From UBA6921 sp964532385 (GTDB taxonomy: Bacteria; Pseudomonadota; Gammaproteobacteria; SG8-11), in assembly GCA_964532385.1 (NCBI GenBank), contig CAZHHW010000091.1, positions 1 through 13,714 of the forward strand: a DNA stretch of 13,714 nt, in the 5' to 3' direction. Position 1 is the stretch's first letter, and each line of letters starts with the position of its first letter. The position numbers and the translations under genes are program-made. Shown here piece after piece: positions 6,872 to 13,714 of the stretch. Below the pieces are notes generated by a model that saw nothing but the letters and a program-made list of their open reading frames with translations, made no database searches and was not told where the DNA came from.

Positions 6872-9064
6872 ATGACCCCAGACAACGAAACTGCGACGCC
6901 AATCCTCTCCGAAGAATTACAGCGCATCGTCGAAGCGCGTCATCATGATCCGTTCGCGGTGCTGGGACGGCATGCGAGCGCCGAAGGCGAATATGTTCGC
7001 GCGTTCTTACCGCACGCAAGCGAGGTGCGCATCGTGGAAGGCGCGCGCGCCATGGAACGGATTCCCGGCACCGACCTGTTCGAATGGCGCGGCCCCAAAG
7101 GGCTGCTGCCGGATCATTGCACGCTGGCATGGCGCGACGAGTCCGGCACGCCGCAGCGCCGCGTCGACCCCTATTCGTTTCTGCCGCAGCTCTCCGATTT
7201 CGATTTGTACCTGTTCGGCGAAGGCCGCCACTGGCATGTGTACCGCATGCTCGGTGCGCACCTGCATACGGTCGATGGCGTGACCGGTGTGCGCTTCGCC
7301 ACCTGGGCGCCCAATGCCCAGCGCGTGAGCGTGGTCGGCGATTTCAACCGCTGGGACGGACGCGCACATCCGATGCGGGTGCGCGGCGACAACGGCGTAT
7401 GGGAATTATTTATTCCCGGCCTCATGGCGGGCGTGGTGTACAAATTCGAAATCCGCCATCGCGATTCCGGCACGCTGCATCTGAAAGCGGACCCGTACGG
7501 CAAGCGTTTCGAACTGCGTCCGGCCACCGCCACAGTGGTCTGCGAAGAGTCCAGTTACACCTGGCGCGACAGCGCCTGGCTGCACGCGCGCAGCCAATGG
7601 GACTGGCAGCATGCGCCGGTCTCCATTTATGAAGTTCATCTGGGATCGTGGCAGCGCGACGAACACAATTTCTTTTTAAATTATCGCGAACTGGCACATC
7701 GCCTTGCCGATTACGTCACCATGATGGGCTACACCCACATTGAGCTGCTCCCAATCACCGAACATCCGCTGGATGCCTCGTGGGGTTATCAAACTTTGGG
7801 CAATTACGCGCCCACCAGCCGTCATGGCTCACCCGACGACTTCCGCTATTTCGTCGATCACTTGCATGCGCACGGCATCGGCGTCCTGCTCGACTGGGTA
7901 CCCGCGCACTTTCCCAAAGACGAACACGGCCTGGCGCGTTTCGACGGCTCGGCCTTGTACGAACACGAAGATCCACGCCGCGGCGAACACCGCGACTGGG
8001 GCACGCTGATCTACAACTATGGCCGCAATGAAGTCAGAAATTATCTGATATCCAGCGCGATTTACTGGCTGGAAGAATTCCATATCGACGGTCTGCGTGT
8101 CGATGCGGTCGCGTCGATGCTGTACCTCGACTATTCGCGCGAAGCGGGTGATTGGGCGCCGAATGCCTACGGCGGCAACGAAAATCTCGAAGCGATTGCA
8201 TTTCTGCGCGAGCTCAACGAAGTCACGCATGGATTATTCCCCGGCGTTTTAATTTGCGCGGAAGAATCCACCGCGTGGCCGCAAGTGACGCGCCCCACCT
8301 ACGTGGGGGGCTTAGGCTTCAGCATGAAATGGAACATGGGCTGGATGCACGACACGCTGGTGTACACGCAACTGGAACCGATATACCGCCAATATCACCA
8401 CAACGAACTCACCTTCGGCATGCTGTACGCGTTCACCGAGAATTTCGTGCTGCCGTTCTCGCACGATGAAGTCGTGCACGGCAAACAGTCGATGTTCAAC
8501 AAGATTCCCGGCGACGACTGGCAAAAGGCGGCCACACTGCGCGTGCTCTACACCTATATGTATACCTATCCGGGTAAAAAACTTTCTTTCATGGGCAACG
8601 AATTCGCGCACGGCCGCGAATGGGATCATGCCGGCGCGCTCGACTGGTGGATCTTGCAATACCCGCATCACAAGGGCGTGCAGGCGCTGGTGCGCGATGT
8701 GAATCACCTGTATCGCAACTCACCGGCGCTGCACCGTTACGATTTCGAGTCGCAGGGTTTCGACTGGATCGATTGTCATGACTCGGCACAATCCGTCATC
8801 AGCTATGTGCGCAAAGGCGGTGCCGACCTGGCGGTGGTGATACTCAATTTCACGCCGGTCGTGCGTCACGACTACCGCATCGGCGTACCCGAAGCCGGGC
8901 TTTACCGTGTCGCGCTCAATTCCGATTCTGAATTCTATTGGGGCAGCAACGTCGACGTGGGCATTGCAATGCAGGCCGAGTCCATAGCGTGGATGGGGCG
9001 GCCCTATTCACTGCAATTGACCTTGCCGCCGTTGGCGGGCTTGGTATTGCGGCGCGACCTGTAA
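6872..9064 (+). CDS. glgB: 1,4-alpha-glucan branching enzyme (GH13)
   Basis: GlgB cuts an alpha-1,4-glucan chain and re-attaches it through an alpha-1,6 bond, creating glycogen branches. The 730-residue length matches the E. coli enzyme (728), with every catalytic residue at a constant offset of +6: nucleophile Asp411 in GLRVDAVASM, acid/base Glu464 in ICAEES and Asp532 in FSHDEVVHGK. The domain order is the extended proteobacterial one. An N-terminal module (about 15-115, with HDPFAVLGRH) comes first, then a CBM48-type domain (about 120-225, RFATWAPNAQRVSVVGDFN), the catalytic barrel from SIYEVHLGSW (251) and the GH13 C-terminal beta domain. No Shine-Dalgarno sequence precedes the ATG at 6872, while a TATAGT box sits close to it, so the message could be leaderless. 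glgA follows 31 bases downstream, probably as an operon. Confidence 0.97.
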   Translation: MTPDNETATPILSEELQRIVEARHHDPFAVLGRHASAEGEYVRAFLPHASEVRIVEGARAMERIPGTDLFEWRGPKGLLPDHCTLAWRDESGTPQRRVDPYSFLPQLSDFDLYLFGEGRHWHVYRMLGAHLHTVDGVTGVRFATWAPNAQRVSVVGDFNRWDGRAHPMRVRGDNGVWELFIPGLMAGVVYKFEIRHRDSGTLHLKADPYGKRFELRPATATVVCEESSYTWRDSAWLHARSQWDWQHAPVSIYEVHLGSWQRDEHNFFLNYRELAHRLADYVTMMGYTHIELLPITEHPLDASWGYQTLGNYAPTSRHGSPDDFRYFVDHLHAHGIGVLLDWVPAHFPKDEHGLARFDGSALYEHEDPRRGEHRDWGTLIYNYGRNEVRNYLISSAIYWLEEFHIDGLRVDAVASMLYLDYSREAGDWAPNAYGGNENLEAIAFLRELNEVTHGLFPGVLICAEESTAWPQVTRPTYVGGLGFSMKWNMGWMHDTLVYTQLEPIYRQYHHNELTFGMLYAFTENFVLPFSHDEVVHGKQSMFNKIPGDDWQKAATLRVLYTYMYTYPGKKLSFMGNEFAHGREWDHAGALDWWILQYPHHKGVQALVRDVNHLYRNSPALHRYDFESQGFDWIDCHDSAQSVISYVRKGGADLAVVILNFTPVVRHDYRIGVPEAGLYRVALNSDSEFYWGSNVDVGIAMQAESIAWMGRPYSLQLTLPPLAGLVLRRDL

Positions 9065-9095
9065 ATTAAAACCAAGCAGCGTGAGCGGAACTTTC

Positions 9096-10547
9096 ATGGC
9101 CAGTGTGCTTTTCGTCAGTAGCGAAATTCATCCCTTAATGAAGACCGGCGGTCTGGGCGACGTCGCCGGCAGTTTGCCGGTGGCACTCAACCAGCTGGGC
9201 GCCGATGTCCGCCTCTTGATGCCCGCCTACCACGATGCGCGCACGCGCGCGGGCACGCTGCTGCCCGTCGCCACCTTGCATCTCGCGGGCGAGGCCGCGC
9301 CGGTGACTCTGCTCGAAGGCAATCTGCCCGGTTCAAAAGTCAAGATCTGGTTACTCGATTGCCCTAAGTTGTACGACCGGCCCGGCAATCCGTACTCGAT
9401 GCCCGACGGGCAAAGCTGGCATGACAACGCGCAGCGTTTCGCCCTGCTGTGCCGCGCCGCCGTGGAAATCGCCACCAATCGCGCCAATCTGAACTGGCAG
9501 CCGCAACTGGTGCACTGCCACGACTGGCAGACCGGCTTGATCCCCGCGCTGCTGTCGCGCGAGCCACAGGCGCCGGCGACAGTCTTTACCCTGCACAATC
9601 TTGCCTACCAAGGCTTGTTTCCGGCGGCTACTTTCGCCGCCTTGCAACTCCCGCAGGAGCTGTGGGGCCCCGAAGCTTTGGAGTTTCATAATCAGCTTTG
9701 TTTTATCAAGGGCGGACTGATATTCGCGGATATCATCACCACCGTCAGCCCCAACTACGCGCGCGAAATCCAGACAGCGGAATTCGGCTGCGGGCTCGAC
9801 GGCCTGTTGCGCCATCGCAACGCCGACTTGCGCGGCATCATCAACGGCATCGACGCAAAAGAATGGGATCCGGCCCACGATCCGAAACTCGTGGCGCCGT
9901 TCAGCGCGGACAATCTTGACGGCAAAGCCGCGAACAAGCGCGCCCTGCAACGTGAAATGGGTTTACCGCTGCTCGATACACAACCGCTGATCGGCATGGT
10001 CGGGCGGCTTGCGCATCAAAAAGGTTATGACCTGGTACTGGACGCGCTGCCGCAGCTTGTTACGCAGCCCTTGCAGGTGGTGCTGCTGGGCAGCGGCGCG
10101 GCGCAGTATGGAAACCGGCTGCAAAACTGGGCACGGCGTCTGCCACAACAAATCGCCGTGCACATCGGGTACGACGAAGCCCTCGCCCACCGCATCGAAG
10201 CGGGCGCCGACATGTTCCTAATGCCGTCGCGCTTCGAGCCCTGCGGACTGAACCAGCTCTACAGCCTGCGCTACGGCACCGTGCCGATCGTGCGGCGCGT
10301 CGGCGGTCTGGTCGATACCGTCGTGGACACCACGACTGCTTCACTGGCCACACGCACGGCAACCGGCTTCATGATCGAACGCGAAGATGCAAGCGCCGTG
10401 GTCGAAGCCGTCACACGCGCCCTGCAACACTACAACGACCGCACTCTCTGGCGGCAAATCGCGAGTACGGGCATGCGCCAAGATCACAGTTGGCCCAGCA
10501 GCGCGCGCAGTTATCTGGGTGTTTACAACGAAGCATTAAAAGGATGA
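9096..10547 (+). CDS. glgA: Glycogen synthase (ADP-glucose type, GT5)
   Basis: GlgA transfers glucose from ADP-glucose to the non-reducing end of a growing alpha-1,4-glucan. Taking the ATG at 9096, the protein has 483 residues (E. coli 477). The ADP-glucose loop KTGGLGDV starts at Lys16, followed by CHDWQTGL, TVFTLHNLAYQGLF, a GIINGID turn, GMVGRLAHQKG opening the second Rossmann domain, and PSRFEPCGLNQLYSLRYG with the catalytic-site Glu at 381. I prefer ATG 9096 because ASVLFVSSEIHPLMKTGG aligns directly with the family N-terminus. An in-frame GTG at 9081 would add five residues but has no ribosome site; the ATG has only a weak GCGGA. It ends the glgB-glgA pair. Its 3' end (10497-10547) has a diverged second copy at 13519-13566. 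Confidence 0.96.
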   Translation: MASVLFVSSEIHPLMKTGGLGDVAGSLPVALNQLGADVRLLMPAYHDARTRAGTLLPVATLHLAGEAAPVTLLEGNLPGSKVKIWLLDCPKLYDRPGNPYSMPDGQSWHDNAQRFALLCRAAVEIATNRANLNWQPQLVHCHDWQTGLIPALLSREPQAPATVFTLHNLAYQGLFPAATFAALQLPQELWGPEALEFHNQLCFIKGGLIFADIITTVSPNYAREIQTAEFGCGLDGLLRHRNADLRGIINGIDAKEWDPAHDPKLVAPFSADNLDGKAANKRALQREMGLPLLDTQPLIGMVGRLAHQKGYDLVLDALPQLVTQPLQVVLLGSGAAQYGNRLQNWARRLPQQIAVHIGYDEALAHRIEAGADMFLMPSRFEPCGLNQLYSLRYGTVPIVRRVGGLVDTVVDTTTASLATRTATGFMIEREDASAVVEAVTRALQHYNDRTLWRQIASTGMRQDHSWPSSARSYLGVYNEALKG

Positions 10548-10694
10548 CCTGCATGAGATCATCGCGCTTTTGGGATAATTCATAACATCGACTTAAGGAA
10601 GCGATAAAGACAGCACTGTTGTCAACATTTTAGAAAATGCGTCGATAGTTACACTCAGCACGTGGGTGGATGAACCACTCGTGACGAGAAAACT
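10548..10694 (+). promoter_or_regulatory. Gap between glgA and the TPR gene with a possible promoter and a palindrome
   Basis: In these 147 bases, TTGTCA at 10619-10624 resembles a -35 box, with GATAGT at 10644-10649 as a poor -10 at a long 19-base spacing. Between them, CATTTT-AG-AAAATG (10626-10639) has perfect 6-base arms and could be an operator. The words GATGA (10543-10547) and TCATC flank the glgA stop as a short inverted repeat with no T-tract. All of this is tentative. Confidence 0.3.
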
Positions 10695-12173
10695 ATGCAA
10701 ATACGCACGATCTTCGCTCTAAGCTCCATCATTACCATGATCCTGCTCGCATCACCCAAACAGGTCCACGCGGACGGACATCCGGACAAACTGCGTATCC
10801 TGTCCCTCCTCGAAACAAGAGATTTTAAAACCCTCAATCAATTGCTTGAAACCATTCAGGAGCTCAGCGAGAAAGATATTAATAGAGAAATTGACGTTAC
10901 TCTTGCCTTTAATGCTTTCTCCACATCTAGACCCGACTTTGAGCCATTACTCGACGAGTGGGTAAAGAAGCATCCCGAATCATACGCGGCTCATCTTGCA
11001 AACGGCTCGTATTTCCAGCATCGCGCTTGGTTGAAACGCGGCAGCAAATGGTCAAAAGACACTACAAGTGAACAGTTAAGGCAAATGAACCTGTATTTCG
11101 CCGAATCTATTCGTTATGTCACCGGTGCACTGACCCTTCGTCCCACCCTGATCGAGGGCTATGCGATTCTGATTAATGCTGCGATGGCGATGAGCAAACC
11201 TGAGCATGAGCAGCAATTAGTCCGACAAGCACTGGAAAAATCACCCGCAAGTTTTCGCATCCGTCGTTCCCATATGCAAGCATTATTACCCCGCTGGGGC
11301 GGTTCCTATGAGGCCATGAGAAATTTTGCACGCGAATCGCAAGCTTATTCAGAACAGAACCCTAATCTCAAAGTATTGCGCGGCCTAGTGATGTGGGATA
11401 AAGGACGCAATGCCATGCTTGGCGCTGATTACGGAAACGCGGTGCAATTTTTCACCCAGGCCATCCAGAACGGAGAAAGTCCCGAGTTTTATGCTGACCG
11501 CGCCGATGCTTACATGCGGATAAAAGATTACGGCAAGGCGTTGGTCGACACGCATAAAGCACTCGAACTCTATCCTCAGAATCCTTCCGTCCTCGCCGAT
11601 CAGGCCGGCGCTCTCGCTAAATTGGGCCGCATCGGCGAAGCAATAAGCGACTTGGAATTGGTGACAAGAATTGACCCCGGTGAAACGAGCGTGGAAAACA
11701 TTCGTGATTGGCTTTCAGACTTGCTCATCCGCCAAGGATATGAATTGCAAAGAGACGGTAAATACGATGAAGCCATCTTGCAATTTAACTCAGCGGAAAA
11801 GTTAAATCCGGCGAGATATCAGGCATTTTATTGGCGCGCACGCGTTTATGCACACAAGGGAAGATTTGATCTCGCTGAAGCGGACCTCAACCAAGCCATC
11901 CGGCTGAACCCACGTTACTTTGAAGCGTACCAAACACTTGACTGGATACTCGCGCGGGATCGCCGGTGGGATGAAGTAGTTTCTCATTGGAACAGGTTCA
12001 TTCAGATTGAACCGGGCAATGCAAATGCCTACATCGAACGAGCCGGCACGTTTCGCCACAAGGGAAACATGGTGGCGGCTTTGGAGGATTTGAAGAAAGC
12101 ATGTGACCTTGGCAACAGCAATGCCTGCCAGATCCATAACCGTGAAGCAAGCCGCATCGGCGCTATAAAATAA
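10695..12173 (+). CDS. Exported tetratricopeptide-repeat protein, function unknown
   Basis: This 492-residue protein has a clear secretion signal: KR-type positive start, hydrophobic stretch at about 6-20 and VHA before Asp27 as a likely signal peptidase I site. It should therefore be periplasmic. Residues 30-200 are mostly helical (LETRDFKTLNQLLETIQ, a segment with KKHPESYAAHLANGSY) and resemble DUF4034-type proteins; that family call is from memory. From about 245 to the end are roughly six TPR units with the usual A/G/Y/P spacing. The best are YADRADAYMRIKDYGKAL (266-283) and FYWRARVYAHKGRFDLAEA (378-396). The end, LEDLKKACDLGNSNAC, resembles Sel1-like or TPR-final helices. TPR arrays bind proteins; no partner is indicated. 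Its codons are visibly AT-richer than those of the glycogen genes, suggesting a different origin. The ribosome site is weak (ACGAGAAAACT). Its stop overlaps the opposing adaptor pseudogene by 11 bases. Confidence 0.85.
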   Translation: MQIRTIFALSSIITMILLASPKQVHADGHPDKLRILSLLETRDFKTLNQLLETIQELSEKDINREIDVTLAFNAFSTSRPDFEPLLDEWVKKHPESYAAHLANGSYFQHRAWLKRGSKWSKDTTSEQLRQMNLYFAESIRYVTGALTLRPTLIEGYAILINAAMAMSKPEHEQQLVRQALEKSPASFRIRRSHMQALLPRWGGSYEAMRNFARESQAYSEQNPNLKVLRGLVMWDKGRNAMLGADYGNAVQFFTQAIQNGESPEFYADRADAYMRIKDYGKALVDTHKALELYPQNPSVLADQAGALAKLGRIGEAISDLELVTRIDPGETSVENIRDWLSDLLIRQGYELQRDGKYDEAILQFNSAEKLNPARYQAFYWRARVYAHKGRFDLAEADLNQAIRLNPRYFEAYQTLDWILARDRRWDEVVSHWNRFIQIEPGNANAYIERAGTFRHKGNMVAALEDLKKACDLGNSNACQIHNREASRIGAIK

Positions 12174-13095
12174 GTATCGCAGGCATGTCTCCTGCATTCA
12201 CACAAACCTGGCAATCACATTCGCGTGTCAGCGCGGTCAACGGCTCGTTGATGATTCCGGCATGCGATGTGGAAATGCGCACTTCGGCACTCATGCCGTA
12301 CGCCAACTCGGCGGCACGGCTTTGCACCGACAGACGCGCCGGGTAAGTCCGGCTCGCCGCATCGGCAACCGGCGATAGTTCGCGCAGCCCGCCTGGATAC
12401 ACCGCCTCAGGTTTTGACCACAAGCCGATCTCGAAGCGTTCGGCATTTTTCACCGCGTCGAGCAGATGCTCGGGCACGCTGAAAGATATTTCCGTTTCGT
12501 CCAGCCGCGCCAGCCGCGCGATGGTTTGCCCAGACATCACGGCCTGGCCTGACTCTGCTTCAATGGCGGTAATCACCCCGGCGTGCGGCGCAATCAACGT
12601 GCCGTAGCCGGTTTGATTCATCGATTGCTCGGCCGCAGCCTGCACCGCGGCCGCCTCTTCGCGCGCCTGCGTGAACTGCGACTCACGGCGCTCGAACTCG
12701 GCCTGACTGATGAAATTCTTGGCGCGCAACTCGGTGAAGCGTTTGAAATCGGCTTCCGCGAGCAGCGCCTGAGACTCAGCCTGCGCCAAACGCGCGCGCA
12801 CCGGTCTCGGACAAGCGCAGATCCTTACTATCGAGCCGCGCCAGCACTTGACCGGCGACCACCACCGTGCCGACTTCAATCCGCCGCTCCAGTAATTGGC
12901 CGGAGACGCGAAACGCCAGCCGCGTCTCGTGCCGTGGCTTGACTTCACCGGCGAACGTGAAGGTGTTGCCATGCGCGTTGACGGCCGTGACCGTGCGCAC
13001 CGGGCGGCTGATTTCCGGTTTGTCCTCCGTTTTCGAGCACGCGGCGAGCGTTCCGGCGGCGATGAAAATAGTGGTAATGGTCAACAAGCATTCAT
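12163..13095 (-). pseudogene. Broken RND-efflux periplasmic adaptor (membrane fusion protein), frameshifted and 3'-truncated
   Basis: Intact adaptors link an inner-membrane RND pump to an outer-membrane channel. The N-terminal part is in one frame: a lipoprotein-like signal with lipobox LAAC followed by SKTED, then AFRVSGQLLERRIEVGTVV, the first half of the lipoyl domain, to DLRLSETGARA. The rest is in another frame: RLAQAESQALLAEADFKRF, a coiled-coil hairpin, second lipoyl half YGTLIAPHAGVIT, and barrel-domain ELSPVADAASRTYPARL and YGMSAEV. The frame changes at a CG-dinucleotide run (12791-12799). Loss of one dinucleotide would explain it and restore A-R-A-R-L-A-Q. The protein stops after PLTALTRECDCQVCVNAG, so the membrane-proximal C-terminal domain (roughly 60 residues) is missing. 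The best-placed ATG (13095, after AGAGGA) is also out of frame with the lipoprotein; only TTG codons at 13087 and 13084 are in frame nearby. No pump gene follows. Confidence 0.8.
12179..12195. other. Short hairpin at the convergent TPR / adaptor-remnant junction
   Basis: GCAGG (12179-12183) and CCTGC (12191-12195) form a 5-bp stem with a 7-base loop just after the TPR stop. There is no T-tract, so a terminator role is only a possibility. It falls where similarity of the adaptor remnant to its family ends. Confidence 0.2.
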
Positions 13096-13153
13096 TTGGT
13101 CCTCTTGGGTGTGTGGTTAATTCAGCAACCGCGCGGGAAACCTTGCGAAAGCC

Positions 13154-13173
13154 CCGCGTAGTGAATGACGCGG
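13154..13173 (-). promoter_or_regulatory. Palindrome upstream of the adaptor remnant, possible old operator
   Basis: CCGCGT (13154-13159) and ACGCGG (13168-13173) are perfect 6-base inverted arms with an 8-base spacer, about 60 bases upstream of the adaptor start on the minus strand. The size and place would suit a repressor site of an efflux operon. No regulator gene is present in the window and the match could be chance in GC-rich DNA. Confidence 0.25.
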
Positions 13174-13225
13174 CTATCGCCAGCTTACACACCGTGGTGG
13201 AAATAAAATCCGCGCGGGGAAACAA

Positions 13226-13518
13226 AATGCGCGGCGAGCGGGGGTTGCTAGCCGGGCCGTAGCGGCCAATCCTCTTTGCTGACAGGGGTAACCATGGTGT
13301 GTCCTCCAGTTCGTAGAGGACAATGCTACGCGACGGTCAAAAGTAAGCAGTTCGGAAACGGTCGGAATTCGATCTGCTATTGGTTCGCGTTAATGCGTAG
13401 GGCGTCCGCTCAAGAGTGAGAGTGATCTGGTGTAATCGTCACTCTGGAAATTCAGGTCGGAATGACAGATGGAGGTTTGTGTGCTGCGGTTTATATACAA
13501 CTTAAAACATTCGCGTTA
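13226..13518. other. Stretch upstream of the adaptor remnant without a convincing gene
   Basis: No recognisable protein is encoded. On the minus strand a 15-codon reading frame (13295-13248, MVTPVSKEDWPLRPG) has a good ribosome site (TGGAGG, seven bases before the ATG) and overlaps a GGCCG-TAG-CGGCC hairpin (13255-13267); it could be a leader peptide or a gene stump. TCGGAA occurs twice exactly 10 bases apart (13352, 13362). AGAGTGA and TCACTCT (13419-13425, 13439-13445) form a 7-bp inverted repeat. A plus-strand frame is open from 13426 into the glgA-like tail but shows no glgA similarity before 13519. Confidence 0.4.
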
Positions 13519-13566
13519 AGCAGCGCGCGCAGTTCCTTAGGTATTTATACGGAAGCATTGCAATAA
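13519..13566 (+). pseudogene. Diverged duplicate of the glgA 3' end
   Basis: In frame, this stretch reads SSARSSLGIYTEALQ and stop. The end of glgA (10497-10547) reads SSARSYLGVYNEALKG and stop. Eleven of 15 aligned residues are identical, and the differences are mostly mild (V to I, N to T, K to Q). At DNA level 35 of 45 bases match, including the first 16 in a row, and some changes are synonymous. A hint of similarity continues past the stop (ACCT, then GCATG in both). No glgA similarity is visible upstream of 13519, so this is a fragment and not a gene. It may be a relic of a second glgA or one end of a duplication or insertion scar. Confidence 0.7.
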
Positions 13567-13714
13567 CCTCACCGCATGGACTGCCCCTTCCTCCCCAATG
13601 AAGAGGCGGGATCCTCGATTTAGCACCGCACTGTCTGCTACCGCACTAAGGTTGTTCCCCCTGCTACCGATACATTCGTGCAGCCTGACCACCTGTTTTT
13701 TGAACTATCTTTAA
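13567..13714. other. Right-hand end, no gene seen; short direct repeats
   Basis: Nothing codes convincingly here. CTGCTACCG occurs at 13635-13643 and 13661-13669 (26-base period), and ACCGCACT at 13625-13632 and 13640-13647 (15-base period). Short repeats of this kind can mark the end of a mobile element, but I recognise no element and see no transposase. The sequence ends in an AT-rich run. Confidence 0.35.

Noticed and set aside
9081..9095. GTG at 9081 as the glgA start
   Set aside because: It has no ribosome site and adds five residues not matched in the family. The ATG at 9096 aligns better, though the GTG cannot be excluded.
13096..13225. Upstream extension of the adaptor frame to a TTG at 13225
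   Set aside because: The added residues look random and would displace the lipoprotein signal (lipobox LAAC) from the N-terminus.
1..13714. CRISPR arrays, tRNA or rRNA genes, toxin-antitoxin pairs, defence or phage genes
   Set aside because: I looked for regular repeats, cloverleaf-like segments and hallmark motifs of these systems and saw none.

Overview
The window holds a proteobacterial glycogen (alpha-glucan) metabolism cluster. Its right flank is partly decayed. The GC-rich coding, the Gram-negative periplasmic adaptor remnant and GlgC, GlgB and GlgA sequences close to the E. coli enzymes suggest a beta- or gammaproteobacterium. The genus cannot be fixed from the sequence.

Layout. Positions 2-1129 (+) carry the 3' part of an alpha-glucan phosphorylase gene that runs in from the left. 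It converges on a minus-strand block whose transcription order, right to left, is glgC (6694-5423), a GH57 glycoside hydrolase (5433-3739, overlapping glgC by 11 bases), a short-chain dehydrogenase (3603-2746) and malQ (2635-1181). A 177-base divergent region (6695-6871) separates glgC from glgB (6872-9064) and glgA (9096-10547) on the plus strand. Together these encode ADP-glucose synthesis (GlgC), chain elongation (GlgA), branching (GlgB), phosphorolysis (GlgP) and chain remodelling (MalQ, GH57). The whole storage and mobilisation cycle is therefore in about 10.5 kb. The dehydrogenase is the only member with no obvious step in it.

Right flank (10548-13714). This part differs in character. 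A visibly AT-richer gene encodes an exported tetratricopeptide-repeat protein (10695-12173). Its 3' end overlaps, tail to tail, a broken gene for an efflux periplasmic adaptor (13095-12163). That gene is frameshifted at a GC-dinucleotide run, lacks its C-terminal domain and has no adjacent pump gene. The last roughly 600 bases hold no convincing intact gene. They do hold a short in-frame copy of the glgA 3' end (13519-13566), stop codon included. The TPR gene and adaptor remnant are thus flanked by two direct copies of the glgA terminus. This is the most unexpected structure in the window and suggests a past duplication or insertion at the glgA end.

I found no CRISPR array, tRNA, rRNA, integrase or intact transposase. 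The glycogen genes are well-known families. I do not see a previously undescribed multi-gene system here.
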